DNA of 64,000 nt from Pseudomonas sp. MYb60 (lineage in GTDB: Bacteria; Pseudomonadota; Gammaproteobacteria; Pseudomonadales; Pseudomonadaceae), in the NCBI RefSeq assembly GCF_002979555.1, contig NZ_PCOZ01000005.1, positions 332,939 through 396,938 on the forward strand, read 5' to 3'. Each line of letters opens with the position of its first letter. Positions within the stretch are counted from its first letter, which is position 1. The position numbers and the translations under genes are program-made. Positions 1 to 7,977 of this stretch are shown here, in pieces. A model generated the notes under the pieces. The model was not told the DNA's origin and did no database searches. It saw only the letters and a list, made by a program, of their open reading frames with translations.

Positions 1-170
1 CCGAAAGCCGTTACCAGGCGGGGGCCGAAGACCTGCTCACTGTCCTCGAGACCCAGCGCACCCTGTACGCGGCCCAGGACCAGAACGTGCAGTTGCGACT
101 GTCGCGCCTGCAAGCCAGCATTGCACTGTACAAAGCGCTGGGAGGCGGCTGGACTACAGAGATCCGATAA
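1..170 (+). CDS. RND efflux outer membrane channel, C-terminal fragment (5' end outside window)
   Basis: The open frame starts at base 3 and stops with TAA at 168-170. It encodes about 55 residues ending ...[13 protein letters not shown]. The segment [19 protein letters not shown] and the final ALGGGW are typical of the last helical hairpin of NodT/OprM-type TolC-family channels, which connect an RND pump and its periplasmic adaptor to the outside. Only the C-terminal end is visible, so substrate and lipoprotein status cannot be judged. No hairpin plus T-run follows; the next gene starts about 100 nt downstream. Confidence 0.8.
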   Translation, partial: ESRYQAGAEDLLTVLETQRTLYAAQDQNVQLRLSRLQASIALYKALGGGWTTEIR

Positions 171-274
171 ACATAAAGCCGATTTCCTACAAGATTACCT
201 CTCTCACCCTACATTTTTCGCCCCAAGGTCCTTGGTAAAAAAGCCGCTATCTTACGGCTGCCCGGAACCTTCCC

Positions 275-1018
275 ATGACTGCTGCAAAAATCCTGGCCTG
301 CGCCGGCCTCTGGTTGGCAGCAGGCCTTGCCGTCGCGGGGCCGCTGATCCCCCCGACGGCCATCGACTGGCTGCTCGATTGCCCCCTCGCCACCCGCGAA
401 CGCCTGGACCCCGACGTGCTGGACCGCACCCAATGCGGCGTGGTGAGCGTGCCGCGCAACTATTCGGCGCTGCGCCAGGGCAGCCTGCGGCTTTACCTCA
501 CCCGCGTCGGCGCGCGCGATCCTCTCAGCCGCGCAGGCGTGGTGTTCGTCCTGCCCGGCGACAAGGCCATGCCCAATCAGGTGAGTACCTTTGCGCTCCA
601 TCTGGCGGGCCGTTGGGCGGCAAATTCGTCGCCGGCCTATCGCACCCTGGTCAACCACTACGACCTCATTGAGCTGAGCACCCGCGACCTTGCCCAGGAC
701 AACGGGGTTGACCAAGCCGTGCTGGACATGGAGTTCGTGCGTGCCCAACTCGGCGAGGCGCAGTTGCACTACCTGGGCAACGCCGGTGCCGCACGCCTGG
801 GCAATCGTTACGGCGCGCAGTTTCCCGAACGCATCACGCGCATGGTGCTGATCAACGCTGAACCGGGCGACCCGGCCACACCCCGCGTAGACCAACTGCG
901 CCTCAAGGACCCCGGCACGCCGGGCGCCAGCGGCTGTATCGACCAATGGACGGGCACCTTCCTGGCCTACGGCACGCAACCCCCCCGCTCCAGTCGCTGC
1001 CTGGATCTGCGTGACTGA
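275..1018 (+). CDS. Truncated alpha/beta-hydrolase-like exported protein lacking the catalytic serine
   Basis: A 247-residue protein with an N-terminal signal peptide (hydrophobic residues about 5-21, ending AVAG). The segment 151-195 (DMEFVRAQLG... YLGNAGAARLGNRYGAQFPE... RMVLINA) matches the nucleophile-elbow region of tripeptidyl-aminopeptidase-type alpha/beta hydrolases. In that family the elbow reads G-x-S-x-G-T; here it is G168-N-A170-G-A172-A, so the serine and a conserved glycine are both replaced. The protein also stops at about half the usual family length (about 450-500 aa). The tail has two cysteines (GCIDQW and SRCLD) that resemble a remnant of the TAP-like C-terminal domain. The frame is intact, so this may be a pseudoenzyme or a decaying gene. 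The start ATG follows GGAACCTTCCC. Confidence 0.6.
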   Translation: MTAAKILACAGLWLAAGLAVAGPLIPPTAIDWLLDCPLATRERLDPDVLDRTQCGVVSVPRNYSALRQGSLRLYLTRVGARDPLSRAGVVFVLPGDKAMPNQVSTFALHLAGRWAANSSPAYRTLVNHYDLIELSTRDLAQDNGVDQAVLDMEFVRAQLGEAQLHYLGNAGAARLGNRYGAQFPERITRMVLINAEPGDPATPRVDQLRLKDPGTPGASGCIDQWTGTFLAYGTQPPRSSRCLDLRD

Positions 1019-1098
1019 GGGCATCGGCCGATTACGACCCTTTGCCCTCAAAAACGACACCTTGCGTTGACGCTTCGTCACATCGGTCGTTAAGTTCT

Positions 1099-1123
1099 AT
1101 TTATCCGCATTAATACGATAAAT
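1099..1123. promoter_or_regulatory. Inverted repeat upstream of the FadR-type regulator
   Basis: ATTTATC (1099-1105) and GATAAAT (1117-1123) form a perfect 7-bp inverted repeat with an 11-nt spacer. It ends 7 nt before the start of the GntR/FadR gene. GntR regulators bind short dyads and often repress themselves, so this could be an autoregulatory operator. It overlaps the ribosome-binding region, and an identical dyad was not seen in front of the liv-type operon. Confidence 0.35.
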
Positions 1124-1130
1124 CGACGCC

Positions 1131-1898
1131 ATGCTAAGCCGCCCGCTACGACGCAAACGCCAGAAGCTGTCCGATGTGATTGTCGAGTCGGTCAAGCGCT
1201 CCATCGTCACCGATGCGCTGAAACCCGGCGACCGCCTGCCCACCGAGCGCGAGCTGATGGAGAGTTTCCAATGCTCCAAGGGCTCGGCGCGCGAGGCACT
1301 CAAGGCGCTGGAAGTCGAAGGCCTGGTGAGTACGCGCACCGGCCCCAGTGGCGGTGCGTACCTGAACCAGGCCGGCACCGAACCGGCCAGCCGGGCGCTG
1401 CGCAATTACTTGCACTTCCAGCACCTGGATGGCGAGCAGGTGTACCAGTTGCGCAAGGTCATCGAAGTGGAATTGGCCGTGTCGGTGCTCGGCCGCCTGA
1501 GCGAAGCCGACTACCAGGCCCTGCAAGACAACGTGGATTTCTGCAGCGCCCCGGAAGACAGCGAGGCCGGGCAACGCGAGCAGCGCCTGGCGGAGCTTGA
1601 GTTCCACAACCTGCTGGCCAGGGCCTGCCCCAACCCGTTGCTGAGCTTCATGGCGCAGTTCCTCAACGACCTGCTGCGTGATCTGGTGGTGCTGAAAAAA
1701 GCCTACAAGCCCAAGCGCAAGCAGTTCGACGCCGCCAACCTGGACTACCACAAACAACTGCTGATCGCTTTTCGCGCCGGCGATGAAAACGCCGTGCGCA
1801 GCCTGATGCACGAACACATGTGCGATGCCGAACACCACATGACCGCCCTTGAAGGCGAAGTCAGCCCGCACTTTCTGCTGGAGTTCGATCACTCTTGA
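1131..1898 (+). CDS. GntR/FadR-family transcriptional regulator
   Basis: A 255-residue regulator. Residues about 8-75 form the GntR winged helix (GDRLPTERELMESFQCSKGSAREALKALE...), and residues about 95-235 form the all-helical FCD ligand-binding domain of the FadR subfamily (VYQLRKVIEVELAVSV... EFHNLLARA... HKQLLIAF... MHEHM). Conserved His/Asp positions in FCD domains usually bind a metal and a carboxylate effector. It lies directly upstream of the liv-type ABC/amidohydrolase operon on the same strand and is the most likely local regulator. FadR/FCD proteins commonly repress such catabolic operons until an acid intermediate binds. A BIME repeat separates it from the operon, so it is probably transcribed on its own. 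Confidence 0.9.
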   Translation: MLSRPLRRKRQKLSDVIVESVKRSIVTDALKPGDRLPTERELMESFQCSKGSAREALKALEVEGLVSTRTGPSGGAYLNQAGTEPASRALRNYLHFQHLDGEQVYQLRKVIEVELAVSVLGRLSEADYQALQDNVDFCSAPEDSEAGQREQRLAELEFHNLLARACPNPLLSFMAQFLNDLLRDLVVLKKAYKPKRKQFDAANLDYHKQLLIAFRAGDENAVRSLMHEHMCDAEHHMTALEGEVSPHFLLEFDHS

Positions 1899-1915
1899 AA
1901 ACACCACAGACCCCA

Positions 1916-2007
1916 TGTGGGAGGGGGCTTGCCCCCGATGACGCCAGCACACTCAACATCAATATTGACTGACACACCGCCATCGGAGGCAAGCCACCGC
2001 CCACATT
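1916..2007. repeat. BIME: pair of inverted REP elements
   Basis: Two REP units face each other: GGGAGGGGGCTTGCCCCCGA near 1919-1939 and a degenerate partner reading CGGAGGCAAGCCACCGCCCACA near 1984-2005 in two pieces. The spacer contains the typical ACTGACACACCGCCATCGG. It fills the gap between the FadR-type regulator and the transporter operon and may attenuate read-through. Similar structures occur at 9405, 25770 and 35990. Confidence 0.8.
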
Positions 2008-2122
2008 TGGGCTGCGTTTCAACCACACATCGTTTCATCCAATAACAGGCCTGCCCACAGGCCCAAGCTCCACCGTATCGCCCTTGCCGCTCCTGCCAAT
2101 AACTAAACCAGGGAGTCACCCC

Positions 2123-3325
2123 ATGCAGCGTCGTACGTTATTGAAAGCCAGTCTCACCGCAGCCGCCGCCCTCAGCCTCCCGCTGAGTGTGCGTCACGCA
2201 TTCGCCGCCGAGCCCTTTACCTTTTACGGCCTCAAGTCCATGTCTGGCGCGTTTGCCAGCTATGGCAAGTTTGCCGACATGGGATCGCGCCTCGCGGTGG
2301 AGCAGCACCCCGAATTGCTCGGCCGCCCGCTGAACTACAAGGTCATCGACACCGAGGGCAATGCCGGCAAGGCCGTGCGCAAGGTGCAGGAAGCCATCCA
2401 GCAGGACGGCGCACGGTTCTTCCAGGGCTGCACGCTGTCATCGTCTGCACTCGCGGTGGCCAAGGAAGTGGACAAGGTCGGTGGCGTCTTCATGACCCCG
2501 GTGGGCGCCGATGAAGTCACAGGCAAGGACTGCAACCACGCGACGTTCCGCTGGTCGGTGCCCACCTACGGCGCGATCCGCGAAACCATGGTGCCGCTGA
2601 TCAAGCTGCTGCCGGACGCCAAGCGCTGGTACACCATCACCCCGCAATACGTGTTCGGCGAAGCGTTGCTCGAAGGCGCGAGGAACGTGCTCAAGGAGCA
2701 CGGCCTGGAACACATCGGCAACAGCTACCACTCGTTGCAGGAACAGGAATTCTCCGGTTACCTGACCAACGCCATCGCGGCCAAGCCCGACGTGCTGGTG
2801 CTGCTCAACTTCGGCAGCCAGTCGTCCAACACCCTGCGCCAGGCGGTCAACTTCGGGATCAAGGAGCGCATGAAAGTGCTGCTGGTGTGGTCCGCCGGCC
2901 TCGATCAATTCCAGGAACTGGGCAGCGATGTGCTCGAGGGCGTGTACCTCGGTGCCCAGTATTGGCATCAGGTCGACACCCCGCTCAACCGTGAACTGGT
3001 CAAGCTCACCCAGGCCAAATACGGCATCAACCCCACCTACCCGCTGGCCGCCGATTACATCAGCACCAAGGTCATGCTCGAAACCATTATTTCCACCGCC
3101 AGCTTCGACGGCAAAACCGTGGCCAAGGCCATGCAGGGCTTGAGCTTTGAAGGCCCGACCGGCAAGGAATCGATCCGCGCCGGCGACCACCAGGTGATCA
3201 AGGATTACTACCTGCTGATCGGCAAGGCCACGGCCGACATGGCTGACAAGGATGACCTGGCCAAGGTGCTCAGCGCCGGCCAGTCGTTCCCGCCGGTAGA
3301 CGCCACGGGCTGCACGCTCGCCTGA
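2123..3325 (+). CDS. Branched-chain-amino-acid/amide-type ABC transporter, periplasmic binding protein
   Basis: A 400-residue type I periplasmic binding protein (Leu/Ile/Val, urea and short-chain-amide family). It has a twin-arginine-like signal (MQRRTLLKAS..., probable cleavage after AFA at residue 28). Mature hallmarks are the N-terminal SGAFASYGKF, the VIDTEGNAGKAVRKVQE strand-helix and QGCTLSSSALAVAKE. I chose ATG 2123 because GGGAG precedes it and the signal peptide begins there; an upstream in-frame TTG at 2084 would add 13 residues with no obvious purpose. It is the first gene of a transporter set followed by an N-carbamoylase-type hydrolase and an amidase, so the ligand is more likely an amide or ureido compound than leucine. 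Confidence 0.9.
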   Translation: MQRRTLLKASLTAAAALSLPLSVRHAFAAEPFTFYGLKSMSGAFASYGKFADMGSRLAVEQHPELLGRPLNYKVIDTEGNAGKAVRKVQEAIQQDGARFFQGCTLSSSALAVAKEVDKVGGVFMTPVGADEVTGKDCNHATFRWSVPTYGAIRETMVPLIKLLPDAKRWYTITPQYVFGEALLEGARNVLKEHGLEHIGNSYHSLQEQEFSGYLTNAIAAKPDVLVLLNFGSQSSNTLRQAVNFGIKERMKVLLVWSAGLDQFQELGSDVLEGVYLGAQYWHQVDTPLNRELVKLTQAKYGINPTYPLAADYISTKVMLETIISTASFDGKTVAKAMQGLSFEGPTGKESIRAGDHQVIKDYYLLIGKATADMADKDDLAKVLSAGQSFPPVDATGCTLA

Positions 3326-3381
3326 CCCCCCGAATATTGCAGGCAGGGCCGCGCAAGCGGCGTCCTGCCGAGGGTTCCTGC

Positions 3382-4242
3382 ATGCTTAATCTTTACCTGT
3401 TCCAGATACTCAACGGCCTCGGATTGGGAATGATCTACTTCCTGATCGCGGTCGGGTTGACCATCATTTTCGGCCTGCTCAACTTCGTCAACTTCGCCCA
3501 CGGCGCGTTCTTCCTGCTGGGCGCCTACATCTGCTACACCGCCGTGAGCCTCACCGGCAACTTCTGGCTGGCGTTGCTGATCGCACCACTGGTGGTGGCC
3601 GCACTGGCGTGGGTGATCGAGCGATTGTTGATCCAACGCATCTACCACTTGCCGCACATGTTCCAGATCCTGGTGACCCTCGGGATCGCGCTGATCATCC
3701 AGGAAGCCAGCGTGATGATTTGGGGCCCGGTGGGCAAAAGCGTCGCCGTGCCAGAACTGCTGCGCGGCGTGCTGGTGGTGGGCGACTTCGTCTATCCCTA
3801 TTACCGCCTGTTCCTCATCGTGTTTTCCGGGCTGGTGGGCCTGGGCCTGTGGCTGCTGCTGGAACGCACGCGCTTCGGTGCCCTGGTACGCGCCGGCAGC
3901 GAGAGCACCGAGACCGTGTCACTGCTGGGCACCAACATCTTCCGCTTGTTCTCCATGACCTTCGCCCTCGGCGTGGCCCTGGCCGGCATGGCCGGTGTGC
4001 TGTTCGCGCCATTGCGCGGTGCCCAGCCCTTCGTTGGCCCGGAGATCCTCGGCGTGGCCTTCGTGGTGGTGGTGATCGGCGGCATGGGCTCGTTCAGCGG
4101 TGCGCTGGTCGGCGGCTTATTGGTGGGCGTGGTGCAAAGCCTGATGACCACACTCTGGCCCCAGGGTGCGAGCCTGATGATCTACGGCGCCATGGCCGTG
4201 GTGATTCTGGTCCGTCCCTACGGCCTGTTCGGGAGAGCCTGA
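3382..4242 (+). CDS. ABC transporter permease, LivH type
   Basis: A 286-residue inner-membrane permease with about eight hydrophobic segments, starting MLNLYLFQILNGLGLGMIYF. The conserved LivH/UrtB motif is visible: a glycine-rich loop with GLTIIFGLLNFVNFAHGAFF near residues 27-50, and ...VVVVIGGMGSFSGALVGGLL near the C-terminus (the EAA-like loop that contacts the ATPase). ATG 3382 follows a GAGGG box. A longer frame from 3337 exists but its extra 15 residues are charged and proline-rich. It should pair with the LivM-type permease that starts 2 nt after its stop. Confidence 0.92.
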   Translation: MLNLYLFQILNGLGLGMIYFLIAVGLTIIFGLLNFVNFAHGAFFLLGAYICYTAVSLTGNFWLALLIAPLVVAALAWVIERLLIQRIYHLPHMFQILVTLGIALIIQEASVMIWGPVGKSVAVPELLRGVLVVGDFVYPYYRLFLIVFSGLVGLGLWLLLERTRFGALVRAGSESTETVSLLGTNIFRLFSMTFALGVALAGMAGVLFAPLRGAQPFVGPEILGVAFVVVVIGGMGSFSGALVGGLLVGVVQSLMTTLWPQGASLMIYGAMAVVILVRPYGLFGRA

Positions 4243-4243
4243 C

Positions 4244-5254
4244 ATGAGCGAGAAAAACCCCCTGCCGTTCGCAAAAACCCAATCCAAAGCCATGTTGCTG
4301 TGGGTGCTGGCCGTGCTGATCGGCCTGCCGTTGATATTGCCGTCGGCAACGTTGGCCACCGAGATCCTGATCTTCGCCATGGCCGCCCTGGCCTGCAACC
4401 TGCTGCTGGGCTACACCGGGCTGCTGTCGTTCGGCCAAGGCATTTTCTTTGGGGCCGGTGCGTATTGCGCGGCGCTGCTGATGATTCACCTGCAACTGGG
4501 CCTGTTCAGCGCTCTGCTCGGCGCCGCCGTGGTCGGTGGCTTCCTCGCGCTGCTGGTGGGCGCCCTGGCGATCCGCCGCACCGGCATCTACTTCGTGATG
4601 CTCACCTTGGCGTTCAGCCAGATGGCCTACTTTGTCGCCTACACCCTCAGCGACTGGACCGGCGGCGACAACGGCCTGCTCAGCGTGCCGCGCCCGGAAA
4701 TCCGCATCGGCGACACCGTGCTGCTGTCACTGGCGGATGCCCGCGCCTTCTACGGGTTTGTCGCGGTGCTGTTCCTGCTGATCTTCATCGGCGCCCGCCG
4801 CGTGATTGCCTCGCCATTCGGCAGCACGCTGATGGCGATCCGCGAAAACGAGACCCGCGCCTCGGCCATCGGCTACGACACCCGCCACTTCAAGATCCTG
4901 GTGTTCGTACTGTCCGGCGCCGTCACCGGCATCGCCGGCGCACTGTACGCCATGCTGCTGCACTTTGTGCCGCTGTCGAACATCGACCTGGCGATGTCCG
5001 AGAACATCCTGATCATGACCATTGTCGGCGGCACCGGCTCGTTGTTCGGCTCGCTGCTGGGCGCCGGCTCCATCGTGCTGTTGGGCGATTTCCTCTCCGA
5101 CCTGTGGCCACGCTGGCTGATGCTGCTGGGGGTGATCCTGATCCTGGTGGTGATCTTCATGCGCGGCGGGTTATGGGGCGGCCTGGCGTCGCTGTTCGAA
5201 AAAGTGCGCGGCAGCCGCAAGGCCACCGTTGTCGCCAAGGAGGAAGGGCTATGA
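4244..5254 (+). CDS. ABC transporter permease, LivM type
   Basis: A 336-residue permease with about ten hydrophobic stretches. LivM/UrtC hallmarks include LLLGYTGLLSFGQGIFFGAG near residue 50-70 and MTIVGGTGSLFGSLLGAG near residue 260. The GGTGSLFG loop is the coupling-helix region. It starts 2 nt after the LivH-type gene and overlaps the next ATPase gene by ATGA (5251-5254), so the two are translationally coupled. The tail (FEKVRGSRKATVVAKEEGL) is basic and cytosolic. Confidence 0.92.
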   Translation: MSEKNPLPFAKTQSKAMLLWVLAVLIGLPLILPSATLATEILIFAMAALACNLLLGYTGLLSFGQGIFFGAGAYCAALLMIHLQLGLFSALLGAAVVGGFLALLVGALAIRRTGIYFVMLTLAFSQMAYFVAYTLSDWTGGDNGLLSVPRPEIRIGDTVLLSLADARAFYGFVAVLFLLIFIGARRVIASPFGSTLMAIRENETRASAIGYDTRHFKILVFVLSGAVTGIAGALYAMLLHFVPLSNIDLAMSENILIMTIVGGTGSLFGSLLGAGSIVLLGDFLSDLWPRWLMLLGVILILVVIFMRGGLWGGLASLFEKVRGSRKATVVAKEEGL

Positions 5255-6000
5255 GCATCCTGCTGGAAACCAAGGACCTGGAACTCGCCTACGGCGCCTT
5301 CCATGCGGTGAACGGCGTGAACCTCAAGGTCGAAGCCGGCACCATCCACACCATCATCGGGCCCAACGGCGCCGGCAAGACCAGCCTGTTCCACTGCCTG
5401 ACCGGCGAACGCCAGGCCACGGCCGGGGCAATCCATTTCGACGGCAAGAACCTGATGCGCAAGCCCGCCCACGGCCGTGTCGGCCTGGGCATGGCGCGCT
5501 CGTTCCAGCTCACCAGCCTGTTCCAGAACCTCAGCGTGCGCGAGAACCTGCGCCTTGCCGCCCAAGGCCGCGACGGTGCCCGCGCCCTGAACTTCTGGCG
5601 CCGCGTCGACAGCAAGCGCGAACACCTGGAGATGGCCGACCAGGTGCTGGAGCGCCTGCAACTCACCGCCCGCGCCGATACCCTGGCCGGCGAGTTGTCC
5701 CACGGCCAGCAACGGGTGCTGGAGGTGGGCATGTCGATCTGTTCCAAACCCAAACTGCTGATGCTCGACGAGCCCACCTCGGGCATGGGCATCGACGACA
5801 TCCCGATCATGACCCAACTGATCAGCGACCTCGGCCGCGACCACACCGTGCTGCTGATCGAACACAACATGAGCATCGTCATGTCCATCAGCCAACGCAT
5901 CACGGTGATGAGCCACGGGCAGATCCTGGTGGAAGGCACACCTGAATTCGTGCGCGCCGATGAGCGTGTGCGCACTGCATACCTTGGGGAGGCTGCCTGA
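5251..6000 (+). CDS. ABC transporter ATP-binding protein, LivG type
   Basis: A 249-residue ATPase subunit. Walker A is GPNGAGKT (37-44), the signature is LSHGQQR (near 150) rather than LSGGQ, Walker B is LLMLDEPTSGM, and the H-loop is LLIEHNMSIVMSI. The LSHGQ signature and the EPTSGM motif are common in Liv/Urt-type pairs. It overlaps the preceding permease gene by ATGA and the next ATPase gene by ATGA (A at 6000). It should form the nucleotide-binding heterodimer with the LivF-type subunit. Confidence 0.93.
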   Translation: MSILLETKDLELAYGAFHAVNGVNLKVEAGTIHTIIGPNGAGKTSLFHCLTGERQATAGAIHFDGKNLMRKPAHGRVGLGMARSFQLTSLFQNLSVRENLRLAAQGRDGARALNFWRRVDSKREHLEMADQVLERLQLTARADTLAGELSHGQQRVLEVGMSICSKPKLLMLDEPTSGMGIDDIPIMTQLISDLGRDHTVLLIEHNMSIVMSISQRITVMSHGQILVEGTPEFVRADERVRTAYLGEAA

Positions 6001-6695
6001 TGTTGATCGTCGAGAACATCCATTCCTACTACGACAAGAGCCACGTGCTCGAAGGCGTGTCGCTGACCGTCAACCCGGGTGAGCTGGTCACGCTGCTGGG
6101 CCGCAACGGCGCGGGCAAGACCACCACCCTGCGCAGCATCCTCGGCATCATCTGCCCGCGCCAGGGCCAGATCCATTTCAACGGCCAGGCCCTGGTGGGC
6201 CAGAAGATCTTCGAGATCGCGCGCCAGGGCCTGGCGCTGGTGCCGGAGAACCGCGGGATCTTCCGCCTGCTGACGGTCGAGGAAAACCTGCGCATCGCCG
6301 CACGCAAGACCAGCCGATGGCAACTCGAAGACGTGTACGCCATGTTCCCGCGCCTCAAGGAACGGCGCAAAAACGCCGGCCACGCGCTGTCCGGCGGCGA
6401 GCAACAGATGCTCGCCATTGCCCGCGCGCTGCTCAACGACCCCAAGCTGCTGATCCTCGACGAGCCTACCGAAGGCCTGGCGCCAGTGATCGTCGACGAA
6501 CTGGTGAAGATCCTGCGCAAGGTCAAGGACGACGGCTTGCCGGTGCTGCTGGTGGAACAGAACCTGATGGTCTGCGACAAGCTCGCCGACCGCCATTACG
6601 TGCTCGAACAAGGCCGCGTGGTCTACGAAGGCAGCGCCGCTGACTTCCGTGCCGACCCGAGTATCAAGAACCGCTATTTGGCCCTGAGTGCCTGA
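6000..6695 (+). CDS. ABC transporter ATP-binding protein, LivF type
   Basis: A 231-residue ATPase subunit starting MLIVENIHSYYDKSHVLEGV. Walker A is GRNGAGKT (34-41), the signature is LSGGEQQ, Walker B is LLILDEPTEGLAP, and the switch region reads LLVEQNLMVCDKLADR. The Gln in VEQN at the H-loop position is normal for LivF/UrtE proteins. Its start overlaps the LivG-type stop. It completes a five-gene importer; the M20 hydrolase starts 13 nt further on, so both belong to one transcript. Confidence 0.93.
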   Translation: MLIVENIHSYYDKSHVLEGVSLTVNPGELVTLLGRNGAGKTTTLRSILGIICPRQGQIHFNGQALVGQKIFEIARQGLALVPENRGIFRLLTVEENLRIAARKTSRWQLEDVYAMFPRLKERRKNAGHALSGGEQQMLAIARALLNDPKLLILDEPTEGLAPVIVDELVKILRKVKDDGLPVLLVEQNLMVCDKLADRHYVLEQGRVVYEGSAADFRADPSIKNRYLALSA

Positions 6696-6708
6696 CCGGA
6701 GATTGCCC

Positions 6709-7977
6709 ATGAATAGTTTTGCGCAACCGCTCAAGAGCAACGCCCCGCTGATCAACCGCGACCGCCTGTGGCAATCGCTGATGGACCTCGCCCAGCTCGG
6801 TGCCACCGCCAAAGGCGGCGTGTGCCGCCTGGCCCTCACCGACCTCGACCGCCAGGCCCGCGACCTGTTCGTGCAGTGGTGCGAGGCCGCCGGGTGCAGT
6901 GTCAGCGTGGATGCCATCGGCAATATCTTTGCACGCCGCGCCGGGCTCAACCCCGCCCTGCCCCCGGTGATGACCGGCAGCCATATCGACACCCAACCCA
7001 CCGGCGGCAAGTTCGACGGGTGCTACGGGGTGATGGCCGGCCTGGAAGTGATCCGCACCCTCAACGACTTGAAGATCGACACCCAGGCGCCGATTGAAGT
7101 GGTGGTGTGGACCAACGAAGAAGGCTCGCGCTTCCCGCCGTGCATGATGGGGTCCGGGGTGTTCGCCGGTAAGTTCGACTTGCAGGAGACCCTGGCCAAG
7201 CTCGACGACCAGGGCCTGTCGGTGGGCGCCGAGTTGCAGCGCATCGGCTATGCCGGTGCCCGTGCGGTGCTCGGCCATCCGGTGGGGGCCTATTTCGAGG
7301 CGCACATCGAACAAGGCCCGGTGTTGGAAGACCAGGCCATCACCCTCGGTGTGGTGATGGGCTGCCTGGGCCAGAAGTGGTTCGACCTGACCCTCACCGG
7401 CGTCGAAGCCCACGCTGGCCCGACGCCGATGCACCTGCGCAAGGACGCCCTGGTCGGCGCCGCCGAGGTGGTCAGCGCGGTCAACCGCATCGCCCATCAA
7501 CAGCAACCCCATGCCTGCGGCACCGTGGGTTGCCTGAGCCTGCACCCCGGTTCGCGCAATGTGATTCCGGGCCAGGTGCACATGACCATCGACTTGCGCC
7601 ACCTGCAGGCGGACAAACTCCAGGCCATGGTCGATGAAGTGCGCAGTGTGATCGAAGCGACTGCCAGGCAGCACGGCCTGACGTTCGAGCTGACACCCAC
7701 GGCCGACTTCCCGCCGCTGGACTTTGACCCGGCCTGCGTCAATGCAGTGCGCGACGCTGCCAGCGCCTTGGGTTTGAGCCATATGGACATTGTCAGCGGT
7801 GCCGGGCACGACGCGATTTTCGTCGCAGAACTGGGCCCGGCCGGCATGATCTTTGTGCCGTGCGAAGGCGGCATCAGCCATAACGAAATCGAAAACGCCG
7901 CCCCGGATGACCTGGCGGCGGGCTGCGCAGTGTTGCTGCGCGCCATGGTCAACGCGGCGCAGGGAGACGAGGCATGA
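6709..7977 (+). CDS. M20-family amidohydrolase (N-carbamoyl-L-amino-acid hydrolase / allantoate amidohydrolase type)
   Basis: A 422-residue binuclear-zinc hydrolase of the HyuC/AllC group. Metal ligands are visible in order: H92 in GSHIDTQP, D103 in KFDGCYGVMAG, E137-E138 in TNEEGSRF, H199 in FEAHIEQGP and a C-terminal His in GGISHNEIE. A dimerisation/lid domain lies at about 215-330. These enzymes hydrolyse N-carbamoyl amino acids, allantoate or beta-ureido acids to the amino acid, CO2 and ammonia. The importer genes immediately upstream and the amidase overlapping its end suggest stepwise nitrogen release from an imported ureido or amide compound. ATG 6709 follows GGAGATTGCCC; an upstream frame to 6688 overlaps the LivF stop and is less likely. 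Confidence 0.9.
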   Translation: MNSFAQPLKSNAPLINRDRLWQSLMDLAQLGATAKGGVCRLALTDLDRQARDLFVQWCEAAGCSVSVDAIGNIFARRAGLNPALPPVMTGSHIDTQPTGGKFDGCYGVMAGLEVIRTLNDLKIDTQAPIEVVVWTNEEGSRFPPCMMGSGVFAGKFDLQETLAKLDDQGLSVGAELQRIGYAGARAVLGHPVGAYFEAHIEQGPVLEDQAITLGVVMGCLGQKWFDLTLTGVEAHAGPTPMHLRKDALVGAAEVVSAVNRIAHQQQPHACGTVGCLSLHPGSRNVIPGQVHMTIDLRHLQADKLQAMVDEVRSVIEATARQHGLTFELTPTADFPPLDFDPACVNAVRDAASALGLSHMDIVSGAGHDAIFVAELGPAGMIFVPCEGGISHNEIENAAPDDLAAGCAVLLRAMVNAAQGDEA

